DNA from: Clostridia bacterium
Lineage (GTDB): Bacteria > Bacillota > Clostridia > TANB77 > CAG-508
Reading direction: 5' to 3'
DNA length: 64,000 bases
Assembly (NCBI GenBank): GCA_029258515.1
Contig: JARHYK010000019.1
Coordinates: 62,001 to 126,000, forward strand
Part shown: piece by piece, positions 9,808-19,551 of the stretch
Layout: each line of letters opens with the position of its first letter
How positions within the stretch are numbered: position 1 is the first letter of the stretch
Made by a program: the position numbers and the translations under genes
Notes under the pieces: model-generated
Seen by the model: the letters and a program-made list of their open reading frames with translations, nothing else
What the model was told of the DNA's origin: nothing
Database searches by the model: none

Positions 9808-12303
9808 ATGCCAAATAATAGTAGAAATAAAAACAAATCAGCAAGAAGAGCAAAAATAAGAAAAAATGAAAATATAAAAAGGAATTCAAAGCCAAAAGAT
9901 ACAAGAAAAAAGGAAGTAAAAGCAAATAAATTTTCAAAAAAACATCCTAAATTAATGCTAGTAATTAAGATAATAATAATATTAATTTTATTAACTTGTG
10001 TAATAGGAGCAGGAATAATAGCAGCAATGTTTTTTGGATTATTTGGAGATGAATTTGAAATAACTAAAGAGGATTTAGTAATAGGAACATCAAATTCTAT
10101 AATATTAGATAAAAATGGAAATGAAATAGCAAATTTAAGTAAAGACCAAAAAAGAAAGGTAATAACTTTAGATGAAATGTCTGATTATTTGCCAAAAGCA
10201 TATATAGCAATTGAAGATAAAAGATTTTATGAGCACTCAGGAGTGGATTTAAGAAGAACCGCAGGAGCTATAGCAAATACAATTCTAAAAGGTGGATCAT
10301 CATATGGTGGAAGTTCAATAACACAACAATTAGTAAAAAATATAACAGGTGAGAAAAAGACTTCTGGAATAGCAGGAATAATGAGAAAAGTAAAAGAATG
10401 GGCAAAAGCATATCAAGTAGAAAGAATGATATCAAAACAACAAATCCTAGAATTATATTTAAATATATTATTTGTTGGTGGTAAAGATATACATGGTGTA
10501 GAACTAGGTGCTAAATACTATTTTGACAAAAGTGCAAAAGATTTAGATTTAGCAGAATGCGCATTTTTAGCAGGAATAAACAGTTCACCTAATACATATA
10601 ATCCATTTCATATGGAAGGTAAAGAAGAAAAAGTTAAAAATCTAATAAAAAATAAAGTTTTAACAGTTTTGGCAGAAATGAAAAAACAAGGATATATAAC
10701 AAATGAAGAAGATTATAAACAAGCTGTTGCAAAAGCAGAAGCAGGGCTAACATTTAAAGAAGGATATGTAGAAAATAGTTTAAACTATTCATATCATACA
10801 GATGCAACAATAAAACAAATAATAGACCAAGTAATGGAAGAAAAAGGAGTAACTCGTGAATTTGCAGAAAAATATGTATATAGTAGTGGATTAACAATTC
10901 ATTCAACAGAAGACCCAGAAATCCAAGCAAGAATTGAAAAAGAATTTTCAAATCCAAAATATATAAGGAAAAATAAAGCAGGAAAACAAACACAAGCAGG
11001 AATGGTAATTTTAGATTTTAAAACAGGAAACGTATTAGGAGTAGGTGGAAATCTAGGAGAACAAAAAGCAACAGGATGGAATAGAGGAACACAAATGATA
11101 AGACAAACTGGATCAGCAATGAAACCACTAGCAACAATTGTTCCAGGACTTCAAGAAAAAGTAATAACAGCGGCAACAGTATATGATGATGCAGCAACAG
11201 ATTTTAATGGATATAAACCAGAAAATTATAATAAATTTAGAGGACCAATAAACATAAGAGAATATATAAAAACATCACAAAATATACCAGCAGTAAAAAT
11301 TATGAGAGAACTAACTCCTAAAAAATCATTAGATTATCTAAAGAAGATGGGAATAACAACTTTAAATGATAAAAGGGATAATGCATTGCCATTAGCTATA
11401 GGAGGATTAGATACAGGAATTAGCCCATTACAAATGGCAGGAGCATATGGTGCTATAGCAAATGATGGAATATATATAACACCAACATTATATACAAAAG
11501 TAACAGATCCAGAAGGAAATGTAGTGTTAACACCTAAACAAGAACAAACAAGAGTATGTTCAGAACAAGTAGCATATATAACAAGAGAAATAATAAAAGA
11601 ACCAGTAAAAGGTGGAACTGCATCATATTGTAATATACCAGGAATGGAAGTTTGTGCGAAAACAGGAACAACAGATGATTCAAAAGATAGATGGCTATGC
11701 GGATTCTCACCATATTATGCATCAGCATGCTGGTATGGATATGACGACCCAGAAACAGTATACTATAACGGTAGCCCATCAAATCCAGCAGGAGGATTAT
11801 GGTCAAGTATAATGAAAGACATACATAAAAAATTACCAAATGCAGGATTTAATACACCAACAGGAATAGTTAAAGCAACAGTATGTAGAAAAACAGGATG
11901 TTTAGCAACAGACAGTTGTAGTGATAAATATACAGAGATATTTACTAATGATAATATGCCAGAAAAATGTGAAGGACATGGTAGACAAAGAATATGCAAA
12001 GAATCAGGAAAACTTGCAACTCAATATTGTACAGAAATAGAAGAAAGAAGTTATGGATTTAGTATTCCAAAAGAAAAATTAAACTTATGGAAGCCATTAA
12101 GTGGAAATAATTCAAAAGAAAATGGAAAAATAGCTGAAACATGTCCATTACATACAAAACCAAAAGAAGAATCTAAAAAACCAGAAACAAATACAACAAA
12201 ACCAGAAACAAATACAACAAAACCAGAAACAAACACAACAAAACCAGAAACAAATACAACAAAGCCAGAAACAAACACAACAAAACCAAATACAAAAAAA
12301 TAA
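9808..12303 (+). CDS. class A penicillin-binding protein (PBP1A type)
   Basis: 831-residue bifunctional peptidoglycan synthase. A basic cytoplasmic tail (1-50) and one membrane helix (about 51-75) are followed by the GT51 glycosyltransferase domain, with IEDKRFYEHSGVD carrying the catalytic Glu and SSITQQLVKN. The transpeptidase domain has SAMK (Ser436), SQN (Ser490) and KTGTT (Lys618). After it comes a Cys-rich segment with paired motifs (VCRKTGCLATDSC and ICKESGKLATQYC) and a C-terminal tail of five PETNTTK heptads. It is anchored in the membrane with the catalytic domains outside. AAGGAGG precedes the ATG. The repeat tail is probably a wall-spanning spacer (inference). Confidence 0.95.
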   Translation: MPNNSRNKNKSARRAKIRKNENIKRNSKPKDTRKKEVKANKFSKKHPKLMLVIKIIIILILLTCVIGAGIIAAMFFGLFGDEFEITKEDLVIGTSNSIILDKNGNEIANLSKDQKRKVITLDEMSDYLPKAYIAIEDKRFYEHSGVDLRRTAGAIANTILKGGSSYGGSSITQQLVKNITGEKKTSGIAGIMRKVKEWAKAYQVERMISKQQILELYLNILFVGGKDIHGVELGAKYYFDKSAKDLDLAECAFLAGINSSPNTYNPFHMEGKEEKVKNLIKNKVLTVLAEMKKQGYITNEEDYKQAVAKAEAGLTFKEGYVENSLNYSYHTDATIKQIIDQVMEEKGVTREFAEKYVYSSGLTIHSTEDPEIQARIEKEFSNPKYIRKNKAGKQTQAGMVILDFKTGNVLGVGGNLGEQKATGWNRGTQMIRQTGSAMKPLATIVPGLQEKVITAATVYDDAATDFNGYKPENYNKFRGPINIREYIKTSQNIPAVKIMRELTPKKSLDYLKKMGITTLNDKRDNALPLAIGGLDTGISPLQMAGAYGAIANDGIYITPTLYTKVTDPEGNVVLTPKQEQTRVCSEQVAYITREIIKEPVKGGTASYCNIPGMEVCAKTGTTDDSKDRWLCGFSPYYASACWYGYDDPETVYYNGSPSNPAGGLWSSIMKDIHKKLPNAGFNTPTGIVKATVCRKTGCLATDSCSDKYTEIFTNDNMPEKCEGHGRQRICKESGKLATQYCTEIEERSYGFSIPKEKLNLWKPLSGNNSKENGKIAETCPLHTKPKEESKKPETNTTKPETNTTKPETNTTKPETNTTKPETNTTKPNTKK
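12181..12285 (+). repeat. five 21-bp tandem repeats in the PBP tail
   Basis: Five copies of a 21-bp unit encoding PETNTTK, differing at a few third positions, plus a partial sixth. Such arrays are prone to copy-number change. Confidence 0.9.
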
Positions 12304-12314
12304 AAAGTAAGAAA

Positions 12315-12357
12315 TAAATATCAATTGGAAAGTATCATACTTTCTAATTGATATTTA
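12315..12357 (+). terminator. 20-bp stem-loop between the PBP gene and cysS
   Basis: The arms 12315-12334 and 12338-12357 are complementary except for one G-U wobble, with a 3-base loop. No U-run follows on the plus strand, so termination efficiency is uncertain. Confidence 0.5.
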
Positions 12358-12381
12358 AAAAAATATATAAAGGAGGAATTT

Positions 12382-13782
12382 ATGAATATTTATCTATTTA
12401 ATACTTTAACAAAGAAAAAAGAAGAATTCAAACCACTTGATGAAAAAGTAGTAAGAATATATTCATGTGGACCGACAGTATATAAAGACGCGACAATAGG
12501 AAATATGAGAACAAACATATTTCAAGATGTGTTAAGAAGAGTTTTGAGATATAACGGATATAAAATAAAACATGCAATGAATATAACAGATGTAGGACAT
12601 CTAGTATCTGATGGTGATGAAGGAGAAGACAAAATGGTTAAATCAGCAAGAGAATTGAAAAAAACACCACTAGAAATAGCAAAACATTATACAGAATTAT
12701 TTTTTACTGATTTAAAAGATTTAAATATTGAAACACCAGAAATTATATGTAAAGCAACAGATCACATTGAAGAAATGTGCAAATATGTAGAAGAATTAGT
12801 AAAAAATGGATATGCCTATGAGACTTCAACAGCAATATATTTTGATATATCTAAATTAGATAAATATCCAATATTATCAAATGTAAATTTAGAAGAACAA
12901 AAAGCAGGTGCGAGAGTAGAAGTAGATAAAGAAAAGAAAAGCCCATATGATTTTGCATTATGGATAAAAGCACCTAAAAACCATTTGATGAAATGGGATA
13001 GCCCATGGGGATTATGCTATCCAGGTTGGCATATAGAATGCTCTGCAATGGGACAAAAATATTTAGGAGAAGAATTTGATATTCATACAGGAGGAATAGA
13101 TTTAATACCTACACACCATGAAAATGAGATAGCACAAAGTAAAGGAAAATCTGGAAAGATACCAGCAAGATATTGGCTTCATGGAGAATATCTATTAATA
13201 AATGGTGGAAAGATGTCCAAAAGCTTAGGAAATGTATATTTATTAAAAGACATAAAAGAAAAAGGTTATGATCCAATAGTATATAAACTATTTTGTTATT
13301 CTTGTCATTATAGAAATAAGCTAAATTTTACTTGGGAAGGAATAGAAGCAACATCAAAATCTTTAGAAAGATTGCGTAATTCATATCAAACACACTTAAA
13401 AGGAAAAGAAAAATTAAATAATGAAGAAACTAAAAAAATAAATGAGATAGAAGAAAAATTTAATATGGCAATAAATGATGATATGAATATGCCACTTGCT
13501 TTAAGCTATACATGGGAGTTAGCAAAATTTGAAAAAAAATCAAATGAAATAGCAAAAATGCTTCTAAAGTTTGATAGTGTGTTAGGATTAAAAATAGATA
13601 AAATACTAGAAAATCCAAAAGAAGAAATTCCACAAGAAATTCTAAAATTAATAGAAGAAAGAAAACAAGCAAGACAAAATAAAGACTGGGAAAAATCTGA
13701 TGAATTAAGAGATTTGATAAAAGAAAAAGGTTATGAGATAAAAGATACAAAAAATGGAATGGAAATATTGAAAATAAGCTAA
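12382..13782 (+). CDS. cysS: cysteinyl-tRNA synthetase
   Basis: 466 residues, class I fold. Zn ligands: SCGPTVY, CSAMG with the preceding PGWHIE, and HHENEIAQ. The KMSKS loop KMSKSLGN is near residue 277. The HIGH signature is non-standard: the segment reads VYKDATIGNMRT, giving TIGN instead of HIGN. TIGN-type variants occur in some class I enzymes, so activity is expected. It charges tRNA-Cys. AAGGAGGAA precedes the ATG. It is flanked by hairpins and is probably monocistronic. Confidence 0.96.
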   Translation: MNIYLFNTLTKKKEEFKPLDEKVVRIYSCGPTVYKDATIGNMRTNIFQDVLRRVLRYNGYKIKHAMNITDVGHLVSDGDEGEDKMVKSARELKKTPLEIAKHYTELFFTDLKDLNIETPEIICKATDHIEEMCKYVEELVKNGYAYETSTAIYFDISKLDKYPILSNVNLEEQKAGARVEVDKEKKSPYDFALWIKAPKNHLMKWDSPWGLCYPGWHIECSAMGQKYLGEEFDIHTGGIDLIPTHHENEIAQSKGKSGKIPARYWLHGEYLLINGGKMSKSLGNVYLLKDIKEKGYDPIVYKLFCYSCHYRNKLNFTWEGIEATSKSLERLRNSYQTHLKGKEKLNNEETKKINEIEEKFNMAINDDMNMPLALSYTWELAKFEKKSNEIAKMLLKFDSVLGLKIDKILENPKEEIPQEILKLIEERKQARQNKDWEKSDELRDLIKEKGYEIKDTKNGMEILKIS

Positions 13783-13815
13783 TATTATGATATAAAATAT
13801 ATATAACAAAAATAT

Positions 13816-13847
13816 GCCTTCTTAAAAAAATAGAAGGCTATTTATAT
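13816..13847 (+). terminator. terminator after cysS
   Basis: GCCTTCT / AGAAGGC stem with a 9-base A-rich loop followed by TATTTATA. Confidence 0.65.
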
Positions 13848-13862
13848 AAAGGAGGAATTAAA

Positions 13863-14864
13863 ATGGCAGTATTATTACCAGGTGGAGCAGGATATATAGG
13901 AAGTCATACAGCTGTAGAACTATTAAATTCAGGAAAGGAAATAGTCATAATAGATAACTTTTCGAATAGCAAACCAGAAGTATTAGACGCAATTAAAAAA
14001 ATTACAGGTAAAAATTTTAAATTTTATGAAATGGATTACAGAGATAAAGAAAAACTAGAAAAAGTATTTGAAGAAAATGAAATAGAAGCAGTTATAAATT
14101 TTGCAGGATATAAAGCAGTAGGAGAATCTGTTCAAAAACCACTTGAATATTATGATAACAATATTCAAGGAGCACTTTCATTATTAGAAACAATGAAAAA
14201 ATTCAATGTAAAAAAATTCATATTTAGCTCATCAGCAACAGTATATGGGGATCCAGAAATTATACCAATTACAGAAGAATGTAAAACAGGAGGAACAACA
14301 AATCCATATGGAACAACAAAATTATTTATAGAACAAATATTAAAAGATATATATATTTCAGATAGTAGTTGGGATATATGTATATTAAGATATTTTAATC
14401 CAGTAGGAGCACATGAAAGTGGATTAATTGGGGAAGAACCACAAGGAATACCAAATAATTTGATGCCATATATAGTAAGAGTAGCGGCAGGAACATTAAA
14501 AGAGCTATCAGTATTTGGAAATGATTACCCAACACCAGATGGAACAGGAGTAAGAGACTATATTCACGTTGTAGATTTAGCTAAAGGACATGTTCTAGCT
14601 TTAAATAAATTAGAAAAAGAAGAAAAAGGATTATATATATATAATTTAGGAACAGGAACAGGATATAGTGTATTAGATATGGTAAAAGCGTTTGAAAAAG
14701 CAACAAACAAAAAAGTAGCATATAAAATAGCTGAAAGAAGAGCAGGAGATATTGCAACATGTTATGCAGACCCTAAAAAAGCAGAAGAAGAATTAGGTTG
14801 GAAAGCAAACAAAACACTTGAAGATATGTGTAGAGATTCATGGAACTATATTAACAAAAAATAG
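13863..14864 (+). CDS. galE: UDP-glucose 4-epimerase
   Basis: 333 residues of the extended SDR family. NAD-binding GGAGYIGSH is at residues 7-15, the DNFSN segment near 37, the catalytic Ser in FSSSATVYG and the Tyr/Lys pair in NPYGTTK. It has the GalE-specific RYFNPVGAHESGLIGE. It interconverts UDP-glucose and UDP-galactose for cell-surface glycan synthesis. AAGGAGG precedes the ATG, and argS follows after 12 bases, so the two are likely cotranscribed. Confidence 0.95.
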   Translation: MAVLLPGGAGYIGSHTAVELLNSGKEIVIIDNFSNSKPEVLDAIKKITGKNFKFYEMDYRDKEKLEKVFEENEIEAVINFAGYKAVGESVQKPLEYYDNNIQGALSLLETMKKFNVKKFIFSSSATVYGDPEIIPITEECKTGGTTNPYGTTKLFIEQILKDIYISDSSWDICILRYFNPVGAHESGLIGEEPQGIPNNLMPYIVRVAAGTLKELSVFGNDYPTPDGTGVRDYIHVVDLAKGHVLALNKLEKEEKGLYIYNLGTGTGYSVLDMVKAFEKATNKKVAYKIAERRAGDIATCYADPKKAEEELGWKANKTLEDMCRDSWNYINKK

Positions 14865-14876
14865 GAAGGTAACAAA

Positions 14877-16595
14877 ATGATAGATTTTAAAAAAGAAATA
14901 GCAAATAAAATTGCAAAAGTTGTTGCAATAGATGAAAAAATGCTAAAAGGATATTTAGAAATTCCGAAAGATACTAAAAATGGAGATTATTCATTTCCAT
15001 GTTTTAGATTAGCCAAAGAACTAAAAAAAGCACCACAACTAATTGCGGAAGACATAAAAGAAAAAATCGAAATAGACAAAAATATTATAAATAAAGTTGA
15101 AATAGCAGGAGGATACCTTAATTTCTATATAAATACAAAATTTTTAACAGAAGAAGTATTGAGAGAAATAAGTGAAAGTGAAAATTATGGGACAAGTGAT
15201 ATAGGAAAAAATAAAAATATAGTAATAGACTATTCAGCACCTAATATTGCAAAACCATTTCATATAGGACACTTACGTTCAACAGTTATTGGAGCAGCTT
15301 TATATAATATATACAAATATTTAGGATATAATGTAACAGGAGTAAACCATTTAGGAGATTATGGAACACAATTTGGAAAATTAATTGAGGGATATAAATT
15401 ATGGGGAAATGAATATGATATAGACAATGACCCTATAAATGAATTAACAAAAATATATATAAGAATCAATGAAAAATGTAAAGAAGATGAAAATGTATTA
15501 CAAGCTTGTCGTGATAATTTCAAAAAACTAGAAGATGGAGATGAAACTTGTGTTACATTATGGAAAAAATTCAGAGAACTTAGTTTAAAAGAATTTCAAA
15601 AAGTCTATGATTTATTAGGCAGCAAATTTGATTCTTGGAATGGAGAAGCATTCTATTCAGATAAAATGCCAGAAATAATAGAAATCTTAAAAAAATCAGG
15701 AAAACTAGTAAAATCACAAGGAGCTAAAATAATTGATTTAGAAGATAAAGGAATAAATACACCATGTATAATAGAAAAAACAAATGGTTCAACAACATAT
15801 GCAACAAGAGATCTAGCAGCTATTTTATATAGAGCCAGAAACTATGATTTTGATAAAGCAATATATGTTACATCATATGAACAAGTATTACACTTTAAAC
15901 AAGTATTTGAAGTAGCAAAATTATTAGGATTAGATGAAAAATATACAAAAGGATTAGAACATGTCGCTTTTGGAATGGTACTATTGCCAACAGGAAAAAT
16001 GTCAACAAGAGAAGGAAATATTGTAAAATTAGAAGAACTATTAAATGAAGCTATCTTAAGAGCGAGTAAAATAATAGAAGAAAAAAATCCTAAACTAGAA
16101 GACAAAGAAGAAATAGCAAAAAAAGTTGGAATAGGCGCAGTAATATTCAATGATTTAGCAAATAGTAGAGTCAAAGATGAAGTATTTGACTGGAATCAAA
16201 TATTAAACTTCCAAGGAGAAACAGGACCATATATTCAATATACATATGTAAGAACACAAAGTGTAATAGAAAAATCAGGAATAAAACAAGAAGAACTAAC
16301 AAATAAAATGGTAAATATTGAAAAACTAAATGATGAATATTCACAAAAAATAATAAAACTAATTTATGAATTTACAGATATTTTAGTTGAAGTAACAAAA
16401 AAAGAAGAACCATCAATTTTATCTAGATATTTAATAGAATTAGCAAAAGCATTTAGTGTATTCTACAATGAAAATAGAATAATGGTAGAAGATGAAGAAC
16501 TAAAAAACAGCCGTATATACTTAACATATGCAGTAGGTAAAGTTTTAAAAAATGGAGCTGGTTTGTTAGGAATAGAAATGCCAGAAAGAATGTAA
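14877..16595 (+). CDS. argS: arginyl-tRNA synthetase
   Basis: 572 residues. N-terminal Add-1 domain (about 1-110), the class I HIGH motif in FHIGHLRST near residue 126, KMSTREGN near 378 in place of KMSKS, and the C-terminal DALR anticodon-binding domain ending in GIEMPERM. It charges all tRNA-Arg isoacceptors. AGGAAGG precedes the ATG. No T-box is seen upstream. It is of interest because the CGG arginine codon appears to be abandoned in this genome. Confidence 0.97.
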   Translation: MIDFKKEIANKIAKVVAIDEKMLKGYLEIPKDTKNGDYSFPCFRLAKELKKAPQLIAEDIKEKIEIDKNIINKVEIAGGYLNFYINTKFLTEEVLREISESENYGTSDIGKNKNIVIDYSAPNIAKPFHIGHLRSTVIGAALYNIYKYLGYNVTGVNHLGDYGTQFGKLIEGYKLWGNEYDIDNDPINELTKIYIRINEKCKEDENVLQACRDNFKKLEDGDETCVTLWKKFRELSLKEFQKVYDLLGSKFDSWNGEAFYSDKMPEIIEILKKSGKLVKSQGAKIIDLEDKGINTPCIIEKTNGSTTYATRDLAAILYRARNYDFDKAIYVTSYEQVLHFKQVFEVAKLLGLDEKYTKGLEHVAFGMVLLPTGKMSTREGNIVKLEELLNEAILRASKIIEEKNPKLEDKEEIAKKVGIGAVIFNDLANSRVKDEVFDWNQILNFQGETGPYIQYTYVRTQSVIEKSGIKQEELTNKMVNIEKLNDEYSQKIIKLIYEFTDILVEVTKKEEPSILSRYLIELAKAFSVFYNENRIMVEDEELKNSRIYLTYAVGKVLKNGAGLLGIEMPERM

Positions 16596-16666
16596 AAAAA
16601 AGAAAAAATATAATAAGTTTTGAAAAAAGTAAAAAATATTAAATTAACATAAAAAAGTAAAAACTA

Positions 16667-16695
16667 TTGATTACTATCTAAAAATATGCTATATT
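16667..16695 (+). promoter_or_regulatory. SigA-type promoter upstream of the RNA-like region and dead toxin
   Basis: TTGATT (16667-16672), 17-base spacer, TATATT (16690-16695). It has no intact coding sequence of its own before priA. Confidence 0.7.
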
Positions 16696-16701
16696 AAAAG
16701 T

Positions 16702-16834
16702 ACAATAAGCAATATTAATATATAAATTATATATAATAATATGGGTATTGGGTAGCAAAAAGTGGTGAATCAAGCCGTGAATTAGAACTTCAAAAAGAAG
16801 ATTAGGGACTAAAATCTCTAATCTTTAAATTTTA
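16702..16834 (+). ncRNA. candidate small RNA ending in a hairpin, beside a dead ToxN-type gene
   Basis: Begins about 7 bases after a good promoter and ends in AGATTAGGGA / TCTCTAATCT (loop CTAAAA) followed by TTTAAATTTT. No open frame of note. The block GTGAATCAAGCCGTGAATTAG (16763-16783) is much richer in GC than its surroundings. From memory it looks like the right-end/omega-RNA segment of IS200/IS605 tnpB elements. The position (promoter, RNA, terminator, toxin) is also that of a type III antitoxin RNA. I cannot decide between the two, and no tnpB is present. Confidence 0.45.
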
Positions 16835-16888
16835 TAAAAAACATTGTTTTATTTATATATGTAAGATATAATAAGAATAAATGATAAT

Positions 16889-17307
16889 ATGATTCAAAAT
16901 TTAAAAATTGTTAAAGTAGATTCAAATTATTGCGACTATCTATGAAAATATGATAATAAAGTAGCATATAACAAAAATGAAAAATACAATTGATTTTTTT
17001 AAAATTAAAAATGGAGAATTATGAGAAGTAAATTTCAATAATATGATACCAGTAAATAAAATAAATTATGCAGCGATAGATTTAAAAAAAGAAAAATATA
17101 AGATTATAAGAATTAAAATATCAAAAGTTACTAAAAGAGCAACTAAAATGGTTAAATTCTAATTATAAACAAGTAAAAATTAAATCATATAAATTATATT
17201 CTCTATATAGCAAAGGAAATTTATCAGAAAATATCAAAAATAGATGTTGTAATTTTAAATTATTAGAAGAAAAGTGTAAGGAGTATAATAAAAAGGAGAA
17301 CACATGA
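16889..17307 (+). pseudogene. remnant of a type III toxin-antitoxin endoribonuclease (ToxN/AbiQ family)
   Basis: Three frames together spell a recognisable but broken toxin. First MIQNLKIVKVDSNYCDYL, a stop, then KYDNKVAYNKNEK. An internal deletion follows, then NTIDFFKIKNGEL, a stop, and EVNFNNMIPV. In another frame comes LLKEQLKWLNSNYK and finally NIKNRCCNFKLLEEKCKEY. These match the order of conserved blocks of ToxN/AbiQ toxins, which cut RNA and are held by a repeat RNA. At least two in-frame stops, a deletion and a frame change make it non-functional. Its last codon (TGA at 17305) overlaps the priA start. It indicates past acquisition of a phage-defence type module. Confidence 0.8.
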
Positions 17308-19529
17308 TAGCACAAGTAATAATAAACTCAAAAGCCAAACAATTAAACAGAACATTTGACTATAACATCCCTACTGAACTAGAAGACTTAATATATATTG
17401 GAACAAAAGTATTAATACCATTTGGAAGAAAGAAAGAATTAGAAGAAGGATATGTTGTAGGATTTAAAGAAAAATCAGAATTTGAAGTAAAAGATATTGC
17501 TAAATTGGGAGATAGATTAACAGAAAAGCAAATTAAACTTGCAAAATGGATGTCTAAAAGATATTTTTGTAATGTTTCAGACTGTATAAAATTAATGCAA
17601 ACACCAGGAACAAGAACAAAACAAAATAAAGTAACAGATAAAATGATACAAGTAGTATATCTAAAAAAAGATATAGATGAGATTGAATATGAGATAGAAA
17701 GTGGAAAAATAAAATCAGAAAAACATAAAAAAATTTTAAAATTTGTAAGAGATAATGAAGGTGCAACTATACCAGAAATAGAAGAATATACTGGATGTGC
17801 AAGAGGAATAGTAAATACTTTAATAAAAAATGAATATTTAGAAAAAGTAGAAAAAAAAGTAGAAAGAAATCCACTTCAAGATAAAAAAATTCTAAGAAGT
17901 CAAAAATATGAATTAACTGATGAACAAAAAAATGCATTTGTAAGTATAGAAAAAGCAATAGATGAAAAAAGATTTGAAGAATTCTTGATATATGGAATAA
18001 CAGGTTCAGGAAAAACAGAAATATATTTACAATTAATAGAAAAAATAATAAAAGAAAATAAAACAGCAATAATGTTAGTACCAGAAATATCATTAACACC
18101 ACAAATAATAGAAAGATTTATAGAAAGATTTGGAAAACAAGAATTAGCAGTTTTACATAGTAAACTATCTATAGGAGAAAGACATGATGAATGGAAAAAG
18201 ATAAAAGAAAAAAGAGCAAAAATAGTAATAGGGGCAAGGTCAGCAATATTTGCACCAATGGGAAATTTAGGAATAATAATAATAGATGAAGAACACGATA
18301 TGTCATATAAAGCAGAATCAAATCCTAGATATGATGCAAAAGAAATAGCAAAAAAAATAGCAAAAGAAGAAAATATACCACTAATCTTAGGAAGTGCTAC
18401 ACCAGCTATCAATACATTCTATAAAGCTCAAAATAAAGAAATAACATTGCTAAAGCTAACCAAAAGAGCAAATAATTCTAGTTTGCCACAAGTAAAAATA
18501 ATAGATTTAAAACAAGAATTAGCAAATGGAAACCATTCAATGCTAAGTATGGAACTATATTCAGCAATAGAAGAAAATATTAAAAATAAACATCAAACAA
18601 TACTATTTTTAAACAGACGAGGATATTCAACCTTTATAATGTGCAGAGAATGTGGATATACTGTTAAATGTAAAAATTGTAATATAAGTATGACATATCA
18701 TAGCTATGAAAACAAATTAAAATGTCACTATTGTGGTTATGAAGAAAAACTAGTGACCACTTGCCCAGAATGTGGAAGCAAAAAAATAAGATATTTTGGA
18801 ACAGGAACACAAAAACTAGAACAAGAAATAAAAAAACAATTTCCAAAAGCATCAACAATAAGAATGGATATAGATACAGTAACAAAGAAAAATTCACATG
18901 AAGAAATATTAAAAGACTTTAAAGATAAAAATATAGATATATTAATAGGAACACAAATGGTAGTAAAAGGACATCATTTTCCAAATGTAACATTAGTAGG
19001 AGTAATAGCAGCAGACAGCAGCCTAAATATAGATGATTATAGAGCAAATGAAAGAACATTTCAAATACTAACACAAGTAGCAGGAAGAGCAGGAAGAGAA
19101 AAATTAGAAGGAAAAGTTATAATACAAACATATAACCCAGATAATTTTAGTATACAAGCATCAAGAAAACAAAATTACAATGAATTTTATGAAACAGAAC
19201 TAGAATTAAGAAAACAATTGAAATATCCTCCATTTTGCGATATAATAGTAATTAGATTTGATAGCATAGATGAAAAAATAATAAAAGAAGTAGCAATTAA
19301 AACATACTTGAAAATAAAAGAAAAAATAGCAGAAGAATTTTTAGTATTTAAACCAATGCCAGCACCAATAGATAAAATACAAAATAGATGTAGATGGCGA
19401 ATAGTCATAAAAGGAAATATAGATGAGAAAACTACTATGTTATTAAATGAAATATTAAAAGAAATATATAATAAAAATTTAAAGGATTTAAGAGTAGCAA
19501 TAGATGTAAATCCTAATAGTATGATTTAA
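17304..19529 (+). CDS. priA: primosomal protein N' (replication restart helicase PriA)
   Basis: 741 residues. N-terminal 3'-DNA-binding domain (RTFDYNIP, LIYIGTKVLIPFGRK), SF2 helicase with GITGSGKTE (Walker A, near 231) and IIIDEEHD, then the paired zinc sites. The eight cysteines are in CRECGYTVKCKNC and CHYCGY plus CPECG. Helicase motif VAGRAGREK is near 590. It restarts collapsed replication forks. AAAGGAGAACAC precedes the ATG, which overlaps the dead toxin's stop. Downstream def and fmt follow closely, the common Firmicutes order. Confidence 0.97.
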   Translation: MIAQVIINSKAKQLNRTFDYNIPTELEDLIYIGTKVLIPFGRKKELEEGYVVGFKEKSEFEVKDIAKLGDRLTEKQIKLAKWMSKRYFCNVSDCIKLMQTPGTRTKQNKVTDKMIQVVYLKKDIDEIEYEIESGKIKSEKHKKILKFVRDNEGATIPEIEEYTGCARGIVNTLIKNEYLEKVEKKVERNPLQDKKILRSQKYELTDEQKNAFVSIEKAIDEKRFEEFLIYGITGSGKTEIYLQLIEKIIKENKTAIMLVPEISLTPQIIERFIERFGKQELAVLHSKLSIGERHDEWKKIKEKRAKIVIGARSAIFAPMGNLGIIIIDEEHDMSYKAESNPRYDAKEIAKKIAKEENIPLILGSATPAINTFYKAQNKEITLLKLTKRANNSSLPQVKIIDLKQELANGNHSMLSMELYSAIEENIKNKHQTILFLNRRGYSTFIMCRECGYTVKCKNCNISMTYHSYENKLKCHYCGYEEKLVTTCPECGSKKIRYFGTGTQKLEQEIKKQFPKASTIRMDIDTVTKKNSHEEILKDFKDKNIDILIGTQMVVKGHHFPNVTLVGVIAADSSLNIDDYRANERTFQILTQVAGRAGREKLEGKVIIQTYNPDNFSIQASRKQNYNEFYETELELRKQLKYPPFCDIIVIRFDSIDEKIIKEVAIKTYLKIKEKIAEEFLVFKPMPAPIDKIQNRCRWRIVIKGNIDEKTTMLLNEILKEIYNKNLKDLRVAIDVNPNSMI

Positions 19530-19551
19530 AATAGAAAGGTAAGTGAATAAA

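Noticed and set aside
12181..12285. The 21-bp repeats as a regulatory element
   Set aside because: They are in frame inside the PBP coding sequence and encode a periodic PETNTTK tail.
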